Assembly (NCBI RefSeq): GCF_017581965.1
Contig: NZ_JAGEVF010000009.1
Location: forward strand, 107,933 to 171,932
Reading direction: 5' to 3'
Source of the DNA: Winogradskyella pelagia
GTDB lineage: Bacteria; Bacteroidota; Bacteroidia; Flavobacteriales; Flavobacteriaceae
Length of the DNA stretch: 64,000 nt
The notes under the pieces are model-generated. The model was not told the origin of the DNA, did not search any database, and saw only the letters and a program-made list of their open reading frames with translations. Position 1 is the stretch's first letter. Every line of letters starts with the position of its first letter. A program made the position numbers and the translations under genes. Below, piece after piece: positions 63,207 through 64,000 of this stretch.

Positions 63207-64000
63207 ATGAAATCCCTAATTTTTCTTTTTGTACTTATTTGTTTTAATTTTTCTTTTTCACAGGTAGGTATTGGTACAACCACTCCAGACGCTTCTTCAA
63301 TGTTAGATATTGAAAGTACGACATCTGGTATTTTAATTCCCAGAATGACTCAGGCCCAGCGTTTGGCAATTGGTACACCTGCCAATGGCCTTTTAGTGTA
63401 CCAAACCAATGGCTCATTAGGGTTTTGGTTTTATGATGGCTTAGGTTGGAATCAACTCACCTTCGGGGCATCTGGAGAATTTCAAAGTATTGGTGGTATT
63501 GTACAAAATACCACAGATATTTTTAATGATGATTTTGTTTTTGGAGATACCGATTTACAAGGTGGCGCAAGTAAGTTCTTTTTTGATAAAAGTAAAGGGG
63601 CCTTTAGAGCCGGACAAGCTTTTGGCAATGAATGGGATGATGCCAGTGTTGGAGATTTCTCCATTGTACTAGGAGCTGGTACTGCCACTGGAAATCTAAG
63701 TTTTGCCGCTGGTTTTGGATTAGCCTCTGGAGCAAATGCCTTTGCTTTTAACGGGACTGCTTCAGGAGATAATAGCCTGTCTATTGGGGCCATTGACGCT
63801 GGCGGCGAATTTTCAATTGCGCTTCAAGGCGGCAGTACAACTCCTGCAGCTACGAGAGGGCTTGCTTTTGGGAACAACACATTTAGTTCTGCCCTTAATG
63901 CCATGGCCATGGGAAATACGGCAGCAGCCAGCGGTAGTGGTTCCGTAGCCATAGGATCTGCTGCCAATGCTTCTGGAGATAACGCTATGGTATTTGGTCC
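63207..64000 (+). CDS. Secreted adhesin-like repeat protein (5' part, runs off the window)
   Basis: Open frame from ATG 63207 to the window end (264 complete codons, no stop). Signal peptide ([17 protein letters not shown]) followed by [20 protein letters not shown] and a start region common in Bacteroidetes tail-fibre-like proteins ([33 protein letters not shown]). From about residue 150 come short repeats rich in Ala-x-Gly and Ser-Gly ([38 protein letters not shown]), resembling YadA/Hep_Hag head repeats. Probably a surface protein much longer than seen. Confidence 0.72.
   Translation, partial: MKSLIFLFVLICFNFSFSQVGIGTTTPDASSMLDIESTTSGILIPRMTQAQRLAIGTPANGLLVYQTNGSLGFWFYDGLGWNQLTFGASGEFQSIGGIVQNTTDIFNDDFVFGDTDLQGGASKFFFDKSKGAFRAGQAFGNEWDDASVGDFSIVLGAGTATGNLSFAAGFGLASGANAFAFNGTASGDNSLSIGAIDAGGEFSIALQGGSTTPAATRGLAFGNNTFSSALNAMAMGNTAAASGSGSVAIGSAANASGDNAMVFG

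Noticed and set aside
1..64000. CRISPR arrays, insertion sequences, integrases, tRNA or rRNA genes
   Set aside because: No spaced direct repeats, transposase or integrase motifs, or RNA-gene signatures were seen in either strand.

Overview
The window looks like the chromosome of a marine Flavobacteriaceae-type Bacteroidetes. This rests on the AT-rich sequence, frequent TTG/GTG/ATG starts without Shine-Dalgarno sites, Bacteroidetes-style lipoprotein signals (short hydrophobic stretch then Ser/Gly-Cys), a Bat (BatA/B/D) operon with MoxR and DUF58, many predicted outer-membrane beta-barrels, Cys-type sulfatases, and flavobacterial forms of housekeeping genes (pabB, tilS, ade, yifB/comM, panB, dnaK, rlmI). 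I see no rRNA, tRNA, CRISPR array, insertion sequence or prophage. No gene-free stretch exceeds about 235 bases.

Layout. 0-9.8 kb: housekeeping genes (pabB, a sigma-like unknown, tilS overlapping ade, a YheT-type hydrolase, comM/yifB, and a convergent membrane TPR protein). 10-41 kb: a large accessory block built around sulfatases and the outer membrane. Its plus-strand arm (about 13.8-23.8 kb) has a TetR regulator, an arylsulfatase lipoprotein, small barrels, an alkyl-sulfatase-like metallo-beta-lactamase-fold protein whose metal ligands appear lost, three DUF1254/DUF1214 genes (one broken at a C6 run) and a phenol-MetA/neuromedin-U-like barrel. Its minus-strand arm (about 41-24 kb, read right to left) has an AI-2E transporter, two barrels, two tandem sulfatases, a terminator, then MoxR, a HAD-type lipoprotein, DUF58, BatA, BatB-TPR, BatD, DUF4381, a small barrel, a lipoprotein with both catalytic cysteines of formylglycine-generating enzyme (FGE), and three more envelope proteins. 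The simplest reading is that sulfatases, their activator FGE, a MoxR/VWA envelope system and barrels work together on a sulfated substrate outside the cytoplasm. The GC-richer composition of the plus arm suggests it was acquired.

42.7-46.2 kb: an Nramp-like transporter joined to pxpABC (ATP-dependent 5-oxoprolinase). The transporter lacks the Nramp metal-site residues and may import 5-oxoproline instead. 46.3-53.1 kb: a small unknown, a 7-TM protein paired with a histidine kinase, an RluA-type pseudouridine synthase, panB, a secreted NTF2-like protein, a collagen-like lipoprotein and dnaK.

53.2-60.3 kb: the least explained module. It holds a BKACE-type beta-keto acid cleavage enzyme, two tandem GNAT-like proteins, three tandem ATP-grasp proteins of the sugar-transfer-associated type, and a convergent PaaK/CapK-like adenylate-forming enzyme. 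It resembles a small pathway for making or attaching an amide-linked acyl or amino-acyl group, with unknown product. 60.4-64 kb: an rRNA methyltransferase, nitronate monooxygenase, a small YfiM-like protein, and the 5' part of a secreted adhesin-like repeat protein that runs off the window.
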